From: Bimuria novae-zelandiae CBS 107.79 | Taxonomy: Eukaryota; Ascomycota; Dothideomycetes; Pleosporales; Didymosphaeriaceae | Reading direction: 5' to 3' | Assembly: GCA_010015655.1 (NCBI GenBank) | Contig: ML976656.1 | Location: 2,051,351-2,115,350, forward strand | DNA: 64,000 bases | In this document: piece after piece, positions 10,799-22,639 of the stretch | How positions within the stretch are numbered: the stretch's first letter is position 1 | How the letters are laid out: each line of letters starts with the position of its first letter | Notes under the pieces: generated by a model | What the model saw: only the letters and a program-made list of their open reading frames with translations | Database searches by the model: none | Told to the model about the DNA's origin: nothing | Made by a program: the position numbers and the translations under genes

Positions 10799-13535
10799 CT
10801 AAGTGCTGTACACAGGCGCCTTGATCAAGATGCTCTTGCCGCGGATTTGGACCGCCACGCCCACAGAAAGGCGAACTCTCGGTTGAGGAGCGTCATCTTT
10901 GCCGGACTGCGACAGGCTCTGTTGACTGGGGTTGGGTTGATGGCCCAGAGATTTTCCGAGTGTAGCTTGGTTCTGAGACGGCTTCTTTGATCCGCCAAAT
11001 CCGAACATGCTGCGTTTCTTGTCGCCAGCTTCCTTGCCACCCTGTTGGCTCACTTGCTCCTGCTCCCCAATTGATGCATTGTCGTCAACCTTGGATGCGA
11101 CGCTCCGCAACGACGCGCGGTCCGCTTCGTCAACCTCTCGGATAGGATCTGCCAGCGCAGGAATTCCAGACTCCATCTTCATGAACTCGGAGACGAGACC
11201 CTGTCCGGGATAGAAGTATTCGATCTGCACCTCTCTGCTTTCTAATGGAAGATGCTGTGCGACACTGATGGCCAGCTCCACAATCATCGGAACCCCTCCG
11301 TTCAGGTCTGGAGGCGCAGGCTCGTTCATGTACATTTGGATCGAACCAATGAGCTTTTCGTTGAGTGTTTCGGTCAAGGTCGTGCGGTTTGGTCCTGACT
11401 GAGCAGCTTTCAGCTGGTCTGCCAACCCCTCGAGAGTGGCTAACCGCCAATTGATGACCTTAGCGTTCAATGCATCTTCGTCTTCAGTTGTGTGACAGGT
11501 CGCAGCGTATCTACGGATGTTGAGCTGAATCGTCTTGAGCTGCGTCGATAGGCCGGTCTCAAGATCGGGGTGAAAGTATTTGTCAAAAATATTCTCAACC
11601 AACCATTGCGAGATAAATGCACGCCCGACTGCCGTCATCTCCTGCTTGCCGGTTTCTACGGCATTCTTATTGACCACCGGCTGCAGCCACGGTGGGATTG
11701 ACTTCCAGTCCTTTCGAATGGCGAAAGAAAGTTGTGCTATTAAACCGTCCAGTCTATTGAACCTGGTAGCATATTCGCTGTCGTCCCAAGATGTGCGCGA
11801 AAGGGAGAGCCGTTGGTTGGCAAGGGTATTCTGCAGCTGGTGTACCTGTGTTTGCTGTTCAAAAAAGTAGCGCTTGACCTTCTGGTATTTCTCGCCTGGC
11901 GCGTGTTAGTATGACCCCATACGGTTTCCAAAGGTGACCTTACGCAAGACATCGTGGTCTTTGACCAACTGACTGATCTCCTCGTCAGACATGTCGACCG
12001 TGGTGCGTGGCGGTGGGGTTGCCCGACCCAGTTCTGCACCCTGCGGATTCTGCCCTGGTTTCTCACCCCGATATGGTTGCCCTTGCGAAGCTGTTGGCAC
12101 GACGTTAGCGCCAAAAGACGGAATGCCCGGTGACACAGGCCGTTGTCCTTGAGCCTGACCTTGAGCTGAGTTTTGTTGCAGAAGGGAGCTCTCCCTCGAC
12201 GGTGGAGCCTGCTGCTGGCCTCCGTCGTTGACCTTCCTCAAAGCGTTGCGCTGTCCGCTGTTCGCGGGAGGCATGTTGTCTTGCTGCGGCGGCGTAACGC
12301 TCTGCGAATGAGGGTCAGTGGACGGAGACGGTTGTCCCTGCTGGTCGTAGGTCTGAAAGGTCGCCAACTGCGTCTGGAGGGGCGACGGTGGGGCGAGCGA
12401 TGCGTGCGACGACGGAGGCCGGAGCTGCTGGGTGTGCTGATTGTCGGCCGGCTGACCTCCCTGCACGATTTGTGGGATCTGTTGCGTTGGCTCGCCTTGG
12501 GCTTGCGAAGACGAGCGGCCGTGCTGCAGCTGCTGGAAGTCTTGGCCCTGGTGCGGCTGAGGCTGCTGCAGGGAGTTCTGCGATTGCTGCGAGTAGCGAT
12601 GATTCTGCTCGGGTGTGCCCTGCGGCGATTGCTGCTGCTGCGCGTGCTGTGCTGCGTGCTGCGCCTGGTACTGGTAGTAGCTCTGCTGTTGGTGTTGTTG
12701 TTGCTGCTGCTGCTGGGGGTGCGCCTGAGCGGTGCCAACAAGCGGGCTCGGTGCGTTCTGCGACGGCTGGAAAGCCTGGTACTCGTTAGGGCTCGGTGTG
12801 TGCGGGCCAGGAGCTTGCTGGTAGGTCTGGTACGCCGGCGGGTGTTGTTGTGGTTGCACCACCTGGTGCTCGGGGCTGTAGTGTTCTACCCCGCCTTGGG
12901 CCTGATAACTTCCCTCCGTGCTCACTCTAGCGAGTGGGGGCCGATTGTACTGCTCCTGCTGCTGCTGCGGATTCGGCGAATATTGTTGTGGATGGCCCTG
13001 GAATATTGCGCCTTTGGGGGGCACCTGCGGTCGCTCGTCTTCCTGCTGCAGAAAGGGGTCGAGGTCGTCCTCGTCGTGCTCATTCGAGGACGCGAGGTGC
13101 GAGCTGGACCCCTGCTGCCCGTGCTGCTGATTCCACTCGGCCGCTCGCAGGCGGTTCTGCTCTTCCTGCTGGTAGTCGAGCGCGCGCGGGTCGCTCTTGC
13201 GCACCGAGACGCGTCGTCCAAGGTGCTTCGACTTGGAGCGGTCCTCCTTCTCCTCCTTGTGGCTAGAGAGGCCGAGGCGACTGCGAAGACCCTGCTTCTT
13301 GGGCTCTTGCTGCGCGTAGACGGCGGCGGCCGATTGAGGCTGGTAGGACCCTCGCCGGGGCTGCTCGTAGCCTGGGGCAGGTTGCGCGCCGCCGTGCAGC
13401 TGCTGGAGAGTGTGCTGGTCGATGCCCGAATGGCGATGGCTTGCCGTGCGCGCCGGGAATATGTGCTGCTGCTGCTGTTGCTGTTGTTGCGGTCTATAAG
13501 CTCCCTGAGGCACGCCGGCGGGGATTTGCTGTTGT

Positions 13536-13567
<32 letters not shown>

Positions 13568-13774
13568 CTGCTGTTGTTGCGCGACGTGCTCGGGGGGTGG
13601 GTATCGGCCTGCCTCGTTGACTGCGAGCGCTTCACGGTCAGCCGCACGACTCAATGGGCGGCCAGCCGCTCACTTACTGGATCCGGGCCCTGAGGCCACG
13701 GGCGACGGGTGGCCAGACGAAGTATCGACCGACGAGTGCGAGCGATTCGACTTGCTCCAGGGAAGTGAAGGCAT
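10799..13774 (-). CDS. Large Gln-rich protein with conserved C-terminal half
   Basis: Three exons, 13774-13678, 13620-11944 and 11895-10799, give 956 residues. The long second frame opens with TTG, not ATG. A 57-bp intron with a CTGAC branch site links it to a short first exon starting MPSLPWSKSNRSHSS. The next intron (48 bp) has a perfect TACTAAC branch site. Residues about 35-560 are dominated by Gln with polyQ runs, Pro and Ser, so the region is disordered and prion-like in composition. The remainder is a folded-looking helical region (EKYQKVKRYFFEQQTQVHQL, FIRKDW-type Trp/Phe blocks, FDKYFHPDLETGLSTQL) with a basic tail. The conserved part recalls an uncharacterised family of filamentous fungi, but I cannot name it. 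No catalytic motif is visible. Confidence 0.8.
13461..13581 (-). repeat. CAG/CAA trinucleotide tracts (polyQ)
   Basis: Two CAG/CAA-mixed tracts encode polyglutamine near the N-terminus of the Gln-rich protein. Mixing of CAG and CAA codons suggests selection or stability at protein level rather than simple slippage. Further shorter tracts lie around 12600-12720. Confidence 0.85.
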
Positions 13775-14994
13775 CGCAGGAGAGCGCGAGAGCCTCCCGT
13801 GTCTCTTGCGGAGGAGGATGGCGGGGCTGGCGAGCGTACAAGAGGAATTTCCGACCTCAGCTAACGAGAATAAACACAGCCAGCGGATCAGCGGACGACC
13901 AGGACACAGTAAAACAGCACCTTGCGCGTCTATCCAAGCCGTAGCAGGCCGACTTTCTTCTGATGGAGCCCGCCTACATGTAATGCGCCGCGGGCCAGTA
14001 CTAAGCGGGACCTCCGGTGGCCTCAGCCGTACATACGTGCAGGCCTGCAGCAAATCGAGGACAGCGAGCCGCACGCGAGTGGAAGCCTGGCTGGACTTGC
14101 TGCTGTTTGCCGAGAAGGTCAATGGAACCCGACGGTGGCAGTGCTAGAAACGGTGACAAAGGTGCCTGCGATAGTGCTATTTGGCCACAACCCGGACGTG
14201 CTCACGTTAGCGGTGACCTGGTCGAACGGGTCCGGAGTATTGTATGCAAGTAGGACAGTCTCGCACAGAACGGCGACCAGAGAATATTGATATTGCTGGG
14301 CGCATTGAAGTTCACGCCGCGAAGCCTCGCGGGCCTTGCACATGGTGTACTTTTGCAAGCGCACGCTAAGTTGATAGTGATTGCTTGTTGCAAGGTGTTG
14401 CCTTCCAGATACCCGTGTCGGCCTGTCCATGCAAACGGCCGGGGCTCCACGCCTTCTGGCTCAGGCTCCTTTGTGCATCCCTCCGAAAGGTGTTCTCTGC
14501 ATAGTTCACTTCAGGAACTGGAGCTATTATTAGGGCTGACAGGTGGGTCGCGGTAGGTATGTCACCGTTAGTCTAGTCCACTCGCTTACTCTTGCAGGCG
14601 AATGGAAGGTTTTGAGATTGAGCCTGCAAGGCTGACACTTCTGGAAGTACTGTTAACTTCTCTCGGACAGGTGCTGAGATCTAGGCTTCCTCATGGAAAT
14701 TTGCTAAGCCGCATTATGCTCAATAGCAGGCAACAAATAAGTGATTCGACCGAGATCCTTCCAACATTCCTGTCGCTTTGTAGCACGAGATGCGTTTGGG
14801 CGAAGCCTAGAAAATCACAGTGGACCTAGAACCTTTGCACTGCTGGAAGTATGTTTCAATTGCCAGCTACTCAAGAGTGCGAAATCTAATCAAAGATTCC
14901 GCATGTCGACACGAAGTAGCGCATGCTACGTGCTTGAGGTTCTTCCCTCGAGGAATCCCCGGGATGTACGTCTAAGTAGAACGAACCGTCAGGC
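13775..14994. other. Intergenic, no gene seen
   Basis: About 1.2 kb with only short overlapping frames on both strands and no recognised motif. It should contain the promoter of the Gln-rich gene and the 3' region of the eS10 gene, both on the minus strand. A small unannotated transcript cannot be excluded. Confidence 0.4.
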
Positions 14995-15522
14995 CTAGGC
15001 ATCACTAGCACCACGGCCTCGTCCGAAACCACCGCGGAACTCAGGCTTGAAGCCACCCGGGGCACTACCCTCGCCCTTCTCGCCAGCATCACGTCGTCGG
15101 TAGCCATCACGGTCGCCGCCACGCCCACGCCCACCACCACGGCGCTCACGGTCCTCCCCACCCATGTTGCGCGGGAGATCGTTGCTGCGCTGAACCTTGA
15201 TATGAGTCTTAGGGACAACCTCGGCGGGAAGATGAAGCCACTCGCGGAGATAGTCTATGATCATTAGTATTGTTCACTTGTTAACAAGCGCCAAGAACGA
15301 ACCGGTGCCCTCTGGCGTAAGAGTGTAGTAGTAGTACTGCCAGGAGAAACGCGTCTTGAGATAGCCGCGCGAGGTGAGAGACTGGCAGGCTTTGATGACG
15401 AACAGGTTCTTTGTGTCGATAGCAGGGTGCTTGGGCAGATTGAAATCCTTCTGCGCGACTAGGGCGCCCTCGCGGAAGAGGTACTCGTGGATCTGGCGGC
15501 GATCGGCCTTTGGAATCAACAT
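14995..15522 (-). CDS. RPS10: 40S ribosomal protein eS10
   Basis: Exons 15522-15303 and 15254-14995 give 159 residues, the normal length. The protein begins MLIPKADRRQIHEYLFREGA and contains KTRFSWQYYYYTLTPEG followed across the intron by DYLREWLHLPAE, all signature eS10 sequence. The 48-bp intron (GTTCGT donor, TACTAAT branch, CATAG acceptor) cuts inside a Thr-Asp junction. The C-terminus is a Gly-Arg-rich tail, as in other fungi. eS10 sits on the small subunit near the mRNA entry and takes part in initiation and ribosome quality control. The leader may hold another intron (GTACGA near 15640 to CCTAG near 15537), which is only a guess. Confidence 0.96.
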
Positions 15523-16380
15523 CTTGACGACCGAATCTAGGATTCGACGTGGACTTGGGCGATGTTGACGTGCCGGTTGTTGGAGAGGTTGCTCGTAATC
15601 TGCTTGCTGTGATTGAGGTGTTGCGAACAGGTAGATTTCGTACCTGGTGGCCGGCGGAGAATAACGGGCCGATCATAGCGCCTTGGCATCTCTTTTCGCT
15701 TGCCCGCCCCTAAGCTTTGCGGCCCGCTATTGGCAGGCAATTGCACGCGCAGAGCATCTCGTAAGGCTTCCTAGCGGATATGTTCACTAAAATGTGTCAT
15801 TCTATATCTCTGCCTGCTGTATCATCCTGTGATCCGTCACCGGCGGAACTCGGGAGCGACCAGTGAGAGAATGCCCATAATACCTACCGAAGTACGTCGA
15901 AGTTTTGACAGTGTATCGTGTATTCAAAGGATGTCAGCAGCACCTTCAGTCTACCTACCCGGACTCTCTCTGGGGTCAATTCTAATTAATCTCTCCCGGT
16001 TCGTCACCTAACTTCCCATCACCACACCCTCGTTCAACATCTCCAGCATATGTGCAATGCACCTCAATATATCGGCCCAGTTCTATGCATCAATTGGATT
16101 CATCTTTCCTGTCATGTCATCACTGATAACATTATCCAGCGTATCGACAGGTGGGGCGTCCGTTTTCCCCAGGTTTGCGGAGATGAGGTGCGGGGGTGGG
16201 GCATTTACCCTCTGCAACACCAGGCCTAAGTGCCCATATCCTTGTCATAACCATGCTCGCTAAGGGCAGTCCATCTCCTAGACTGGATGCGGTTGGAAGA
16301 AGGAGACGGGGGGATTGCCCAGGGCCGGCAGTTATGCTTGGCTAGGTTCCGAGGTGCTTGCGGTGGGATCTGCAAGTATT
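15523..16380. other. Intergenic, divergent promoter region
   Basis: About 0.9 kb between the divergently transcribed eS10 and MFS genes. The eS10-proximal part probably contains its leader. No other gene recognised. Confidence 0.4.
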
Positions 16381-16386
16381 TATAAG
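16381..16386 (+). promoter_or_regulatory. TATA-like element upstream of MFS gene
   Basis: TATAAG inside TATTTATAAGAG lies about 90 bases upstream of the ATG at 16475. Plausible position but weak evidence. Confidence 0.3.
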
Positions 16387-16474
16387 AGAGGGAGTGCCGG
16401 GAGGATCCACGGGGTGGAGTTGAGCATTGAGCTTGTCTCGTCATCGTGGTCGATATATAATCGCGGTCGTGAAA

Positions 16475-18438
16475 ATGGGTCTCGGCGTTCTTGAAGACCA
16501 CCACTTACAGCATGTGCCTGGCACCGCACTGTTGGCGGATATCATAGGTGCGCAGCAACAGCACCAGTATCATGGTATATCCCCCTTTTTTCCGTGTATC
16601 GTCTCAAATTCCTAACAATGGCAAGGCCGCGACACCTCCGCTCTCAAGCACGCCAAAGGCCGCAACTCGGACATCGTCCTTGTCCCGCAGCCCTCGGACT
16701 CGCCCCGCGACCCATTGAATTGGCCTCAATGGAAAAAGGAGTTACTGCTGCTGATCATCAGCATCGACACCGCCGTCGTCGGCGCTTGGGGTCCTATGAT
16801 CTCGCCAGGCTTCGCGACAATGGCCGAGCAGTTCGGCATGTCGTACAATTCGCTCAATGGTGGTCTCGGCTGGGCCATCTTTGCCATTGGCATCTCCTGC
16901 TTTGTTACCAACGGCCTAGCTGTCAAGTATGGACGACGCCCGGTCATCATACTCGGCAACTTGATGCTATTCATCAGCAGCGTGTGGGCGTACCACGCAC
17001 ATACATACGAGAGCCTGCTGGCGAGTAGGATATTCGGCGCGATTGGGATGAGTCCTTTTGAGGTGCTGACAACGGCGATTATCGGTGATATATATTTCAT
17101 CCATGAGAGAGGGTTGCGGCTGGCATTTTGGGGGTTGTGCTTGTCCGTTGGAGTAGGAGGCGGGTCGTGTATCTCTGGATACATCATTGACGTACGCCTT
17201 GCCTCTGGCCTTGATGGAAGAACATCCGCTGACTGAATACTAGAACCTCGGGTGGAATTGGACCTATGGGATTTGTGCGTGCTTTTACGGCGTATTCATT
17301 GTGCTCATCTTCTTATTCGTGCCGGAGACGGTGTACCAGCGCGATCCGGCATACAATCTTGACCTTGGGACGACAGACCATACGGAAGAGATCCTCGATG
17401 CCGCGAAAAATCACGAACCCAGATCCAACATTGTAGGCGAGGAGCCGAAAGATGAATCCCGACAAACGGTACGTGTGGTCACCACCGAGCCTATCTACAC
17501 AGGCGCAGACGAAAAGCCGTACACATTTTGGGAAGAACTACTTCCTGTACGTGGCGTGGAGAGCGATGAAAATTTGATTGCGATCATCTTCCGGCCGTTT
17601 GGTATGCTTTTGTTCCCACAAGTCTTTTATGGCTTCATCACCTACGGGTTGTCGACATCCTGGCTAGTTGTCATGGGCGGTGTCATGGCGCAGATCTTCA
17701 CTGCGCCGCCGTACAACTTCAGTGTTACGGCCGTGGGCCTAGTCAGCATCTCGCCGCTCGTGGCATCTCTTCTGAGTTTTGTGGCTGGTCCCGCAAACGA
17801 CTATACGGTCAAACAACTGGCGCGCTGGAATGGTGGTATATACGAGCCAGAGTTTCGGTTGGCCTTGAACGTGTTGACTTTGATCTTGGGTGTGACGGGC
17901 TTTTTCGGGTTCGGTGCGACGTTACAAAATGGGTTGCCTTGGGCAGGTCCGGTGTTCCTTTACGGCCTGATCTACTTTGCGATGGCCTTTCTCAATGTTG
18001 GGTGAGTGCTCTAGTGCATGATCTGAGCAGTAGTCACTGATGACCACAGCATATACGGATACATAACCGAGTGTCATCGCTCCAAGGCACCAGAGGTACG
18101 TTGACGTATTTTCCCGTGAAGGATTAGTTTCTGACATTGAACAGGCCTTCGCAGCGCTCAACCTCAGAAACGTGTACTCGTTCGGAATGAATTACTTCAT
18201 TAGCGCGTGGATCTCCAGCATGGGGCCGTTGCAGGTGTTTTCGACTATTGGCGGGCTACACATCTTTATCATGCTGTTGACGATTCCGATGTGGATCTTC
18301 GGAAAGAGATGCCGCTCGCTGACGGCGAGAAACTCGTTCTTCAAGGTAATGCAGGGGCATTAGTGTCAATAATTTTTGTATCGATAATGAGACTGTAAAG
18401 TTCCCGATCAGGAAATAGAGTATGTGGATCGAAGGTAG
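16475..18438 (+). CDS. MFS transporter, DHA1/HOL1-like
   Basis: A plasma-membrane major facilitator transporter, likely a proton antiporter. Exons: 16475-16574, 16626-17191, 17244-18001, 18050-18095, 18145-18345 and 18412-18438, all with GT-AG junctions in phase; about 565 residues. The cytosolic N-terminus ends in DPLNWPQWKK, the mark of fungal drug/polyamine-type DHA1 carriers. Loop 2-3 has VKYGRRP (motif A), and hydrophobic segments account for about twelve helices with a long hydrophilic middle loop. If the last intron is not removed, the protein stops at 18363 after VMQGH with 562 residues. The spliced tail ends EIEYVDRR, which looks more natural. Substrate unknown; HOL1-like carriers move polyamines or drugs. 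Confidence 0.88.
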
Positions 18439-19050
18439 AGCAACGGCGCGGCCACTAGGTGACGCGGCTATGCGACGTATACGAATACGGACTTTCAATT
18501 CCGCATCGGCGACAGGTATTCCTACCTGGGCTTCTCAGGTTGAGAATCGGACTGTTGAACGCATCGTTTAGCTGTGTCATAGTTGCTACCGCCTTGAGGT
18601 ATGGTGCATGGTACGTGCGGTACGCGATATGTACCCCAATCCAGAGTGTTGGATGAATGGGTCACACACCGGACATTCTGGGAAGGCGCGATAGGCTGCA
18701 CCTGCTACATGAGATTCACAGACCAAACCGCAGACGTGCCCAGTGAATACATATGCAGAGAGCTTTGTTGGAGGACCAAGTATCGTGCTCGATGGTGTTT
18801 CTCGGTTCGCGGATACAACGGCAGCGGGCGGGCCAACGACTCCACAGCCTGTTGCGGTTAGAGCGTTCGCGGGCCCTGAAGGGCTGAGGCTGTGTGAGTG
18901 GTGTGTGCCTGGGAGTTCCGTCTGATCCTGTCGCGAGCTGGTGCCGCGTTCTCTCGCTCTGCCCGTTTTCCAATCCACGAAGGTGATGTCGAGCCGTCGT
19001 GGACGCTGCACACCGCAGCTATAGCACCCACGACCAAGAATGCGGCGGCC
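18439..19050. other. Intergenic, no gene seen
   Basis: About 610 bases between two co-directional genes, with no recognised feature beyond presumed 3' and promoter sequence. Confidence 0.4.
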
Positions 19051-22000
19051 ATGGACAGGAAGGCGCTCCTTGTCCCGTGGTAAGTTGCAGCTGTCTACTG
19101 ACCACACCTATCCTCGCCGGCTGATCATCGCCAGCGGCCTTGTCTTGGGATCCAGCTACCTGGCCACGAGCATTCCCACGACCTTTGCCCTCGACCGCCC
19201 ACTGCACACCGTCGCCACCGTCCTGCTGCTCTCGGGGCTGGCCATTGTCGCCTACGAGACGCGCGCCGCGAAGATACGGCGTCCCCACCACCGGAGCGAG
19301 CGCCATGTCGCGATTCCGCTGCAAGATGGCAACGGGCGACGACCTTCATCCGAGGAAGCATGGCCGCCCGACGAGGAGCGCCCCTTTCAACACCACGGGC
19401 TCTCCCCGCGCGCTCTCGCCGTCATGCTAGCGGCGCTGCTGGGCCTGCTGAGCGCCCGCATCGCCGTATTCCATGCCGTAGTCAAGGATGTCGAGTGCGC
19501 GGGGCCCCAACTCACGGTAAGAACGCGCCTTCCGCACGCGCATCGTCCCTTCCTAACATGCCCAGGCGTTCCTGCCGCTCGTGCTCGCCCTCTATCACGG
19601 CTTCTGCGCGCCCAACAGCCGCCCACTGCTCGCCTGGAGCGCTGACTCACCACCCTCGACGTATCTCGACCGCTTCGTGCACTTCTTCTTGCACGGCCCT
19701 ACTCGCTACATACTCCCTTCGCTCTTGCTGGCCATCAGCAGCTTCATCACCACCCTCCGAACCAGCGTGCTGCGGTCGACGTACATCTGCCCCGTCTCGA
19801 CTTCTGCCGCATCCCTCGTTCCCAAACTACAGTTTTTCGGCTTCCTGGTAGACTGCATCGTGGCCCTGCTTCTTTACCGCTTGGTAGACGAGGGCTTGTC
19901 CCAGTCCGAAAGTGTGTCACCCGAGCCCAAAGATGGCACTACCGTCCATGGGCTTATTGGCTTCACTTTCATTGTACGTCCACTTCATCCAGCTACCAGC
20001 ATACACTAACCCTCCAGGCATCTGCTCTTGTTCTCGGCATAGCGGGTATTATTGTTTACAGTGCATTGCCCGAACACCGCGAATGGCTGTTCTCAGCCCC
20101 TCGCGAATACCTACTTGGTCTTCTTCGTTTGTCTTTGATGATACCCCTTACGATGTTATGTTTCCTTATCTCAGTAAGTCTCTTCAATCTATCGTTGTGA
20201 CAGCAGCTGACGTGACAGGCTCGAATGTATGGCATTATGGGTGCCGTCCTTATCGCGGCGTTTTCATTTGCATATATTGGCGTTTTACGAGCTCTTGCCG
20301 TGGACGTTTCCTATTCATTTCCTCCAAAATCCACAACTGGTGTCAGCCTCTGCCTCACTCTTCTCACAATTGCCTTGGTACTCCAACTCGTCGCCGACGC
20401 TATCGATTCTGGTCAGAACCGACCAAAGATGCCCGTCCGTCTGGGACGAAACCAAACTGTCACAGTAGTCGCCGTCTTGGTCTTTTTCTCCATTGGTGTT
20501 GGCGTGTACCGCTACCAGCGGCCTGTCCCAGGACATCCTATCAGCAAGCTTATTGCAACTGCCAACGAACAGCACGAGCAGTGGGCTTTTCAGGCCTACC
20601 AAAGCAAGTCGTTAGCACAAGCCGTGATACGCTATCAGGAGCGCTATTCCCGGGACCCGCCTCCGCATTTCGACAAATGGTACGAATTCGCAACAAACCG
20701 GGATACCATTGTCATTGACGATTACGACAATATTGAAGAAGACATCATCCCATTCTCCTCTTTGAAGCCAGCAGAGTTACGAAAACGCACTGCCGAGATT
20801 CTCGTTCGCAATGAAGATCTAGGCGGCATTCGGATAAGAGACGGAAAAGCTGTGATCTTCGGTAATTCGCGTGAGGAGCAGAAGTGGATGTTGGATGGCA
20901 TAGTTCGCATGATTGGGAAATTTGTTGAATTCATTCCCGATATGGATCTGGCTTTCAACCTCAATGACGAACCTCGCGTTGCTGTGCCCTATCAACAATA
21001 TCAGGCAGCCCGCATGCACCACTTGCACTATCCGGAGCATACAGCTGCTGATGGTACGATCGACTTCCGGCTCGATCGCGCGTCTACCTGGACAGAAGAT
21101 GCTGGATCTCCACGCGCGTTTGACCAGGCCGGAAGGAAACCGTCGTTCCAGACCTATGGCTCTATAGCCTGCTCTCCAGAAACGCGCGCACGTAAAGAGC
21201 GACGTTGGGATACTAGAGCTTTTTGTTCTGCCTGTTCTGCACCTCACTCAATGGGAGCCTTCGTTGCGAATTGGACACTATCGGCCAGTCCCTGCCATCA
21301 ACCGGATCTCGCCAATCTCCACGGGTTCCATCTAAGCCCTGCTGGTCTTTCAGGAACCCACGTCTTGGTCCCCGTCTTCAGCCAAAGCCGTGCACCGGGA
21401 TACGCGGATATTCGATACCCTTCGCCGTGGAACTATTTGGATAAGCTGAAGTACGAGTTTGGAGAGAAATTTCCGGACCACAACTTCGCTCAGAAGGATA
21501 ATGTCTTGTTCTGGCGTGGAGAGACAACGGAAGGATTCAGTACGTCCGGCTCGTGGAAAGGCATGCTACGACAACGCTTTGTGCACCTGATGAACAACGA
21601 GACATCGCGACAACCAATCTTTCTACCTACCGGAAGCAAGAACGGGAGGCTGGAGTATGTGATGGAACGTCCCGAGCAGATCAAAGATCTGCTCGAAACC
21701 AAGGTCGATGCACGCTTCGTCAACGATGTAGCCAGATGCGAAGGTCAAGACTGTATGGACCAGAAGCTTGAGTTTTGGTTTGGTAAAGACATTAATTTCT
21801 TAGACCATTGGCGCTATCGGTATCTCTTCGACACCGATGGTCCCGGTTTCTCGGGCCGTTTCATTCCCTTCCTACAATCAAACAGCGTCGTCTTCAAAGC
21901 AGCACTGTTTCGGGAGTGGTACGAAGGCCGCCTCATTGCATGGAAACACTTCGTACCTGTTGACCTCCGCCTCCACGACCTTTTCTCTTCGCTTGCGTAC

Positions 22001-22252
22001 TTTGGCGGCTACAATCTCAGAGACAAAAGGAAGCGTACCATGGAGCCAAAGGACAAAGAGGCGGAGGCTATCGCGAGGCAGGGCAAGGTGTGGACTGAGA
22101 AAGTGTTGAGGAAGGAGGACATGGAGATATACATGTTCAGGTTACTGCTTGAATGGGGTCGATTGACGGACGATCGCAGAAAAGACGTTGGATTTCGTAT
22201 GGACACCAAAGGGCACAAAGGAAAAGAAACGGAAAATAAGGGCGGAACATAG
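19051..22252 (+). CDS. GT90/CAP10-type glycosyltransferase with multi-span N-terminus
   Basis: Exons 19051-19079, 19135-19516, 19566-19973, 20018-20173 and 20219-22252 give 1002 residues; all introns are 44-55 bp GT-AG. Roughly residues 10-450 contain many hydrophobic segments, so the protein is anchored in the Golgi/ER membrane with a large lumenal C-terminal domain. The C-terminal domain carries CAP10/GT90 motifs: KDNVLFWRGETTEGFSTSG near residue 755 and HWRYRYLFDTDGPGFSGRF followed by SNSVVFK near 855. Cryptococcus CAP10 and animal POGLUT1 are relatives; fungal members with this layout are thought to add sugars (often xylose) to surface glycans. The N-terminal 10 residues depend on the first small intron; an unspliced start at 19040 is possible. 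Confidence 0.9.
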
Positions 22253-22639
22253 CTGTACCTAATGTAGACATGATCTGACACTGGACACCTGAATTCTTAT
22301 CGTTTTTTATACGCTTCCAGTTTACTTTTCTTCAAGCTGTGAGAGGAACTACAGTCAGAGTCTTTGTACACATTGAGCCTCGAAGATTATATATAGAACA
22401 CTCCAGAGCTGTGTCAGACACCATTGCGGACTAAGCGGCAAGCACGACCCAAACACTATCTGACTTCTCGCTCCTGCGGTTGGCTGTTAGACGAACAAGC
22501 CAATCACAGGGCAGCGCCCGTTCCCCTAAGCGTGGTCATCATCCCTGGTCTAGCATCCGCAAGTCTACGCTTCAGACCTCATGGACGAGTCTCACGCTCT
22601 CTTCTCATTGCTCACGGCTTCATTCCATTGGAATCCGCC
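22253..22639. other. Intergenic, promoter of Zn2Cys6 gene
   Basis: About 390 bases. The frame upstream of 22640 is open back to an ATG at 22424, but that would add a long N-terminus before the zinc cluster and is not preferred. Confidence 0.4.

Noticed and set aside
11906..13654. 582-codon frame taken as a complete gene
   Set aside because: It starts with TTG and ends in an intron; splicing shows it is only the middle of a three-exon gene.
12173..13693. 506-codon plus-strand ORF rich in Leu
   Set aside because: It is the antisense of CAG/CAA repeats of the Gln-rich gene; poly-Leu composition is an artefact and the minus-strand gene has proper introns.
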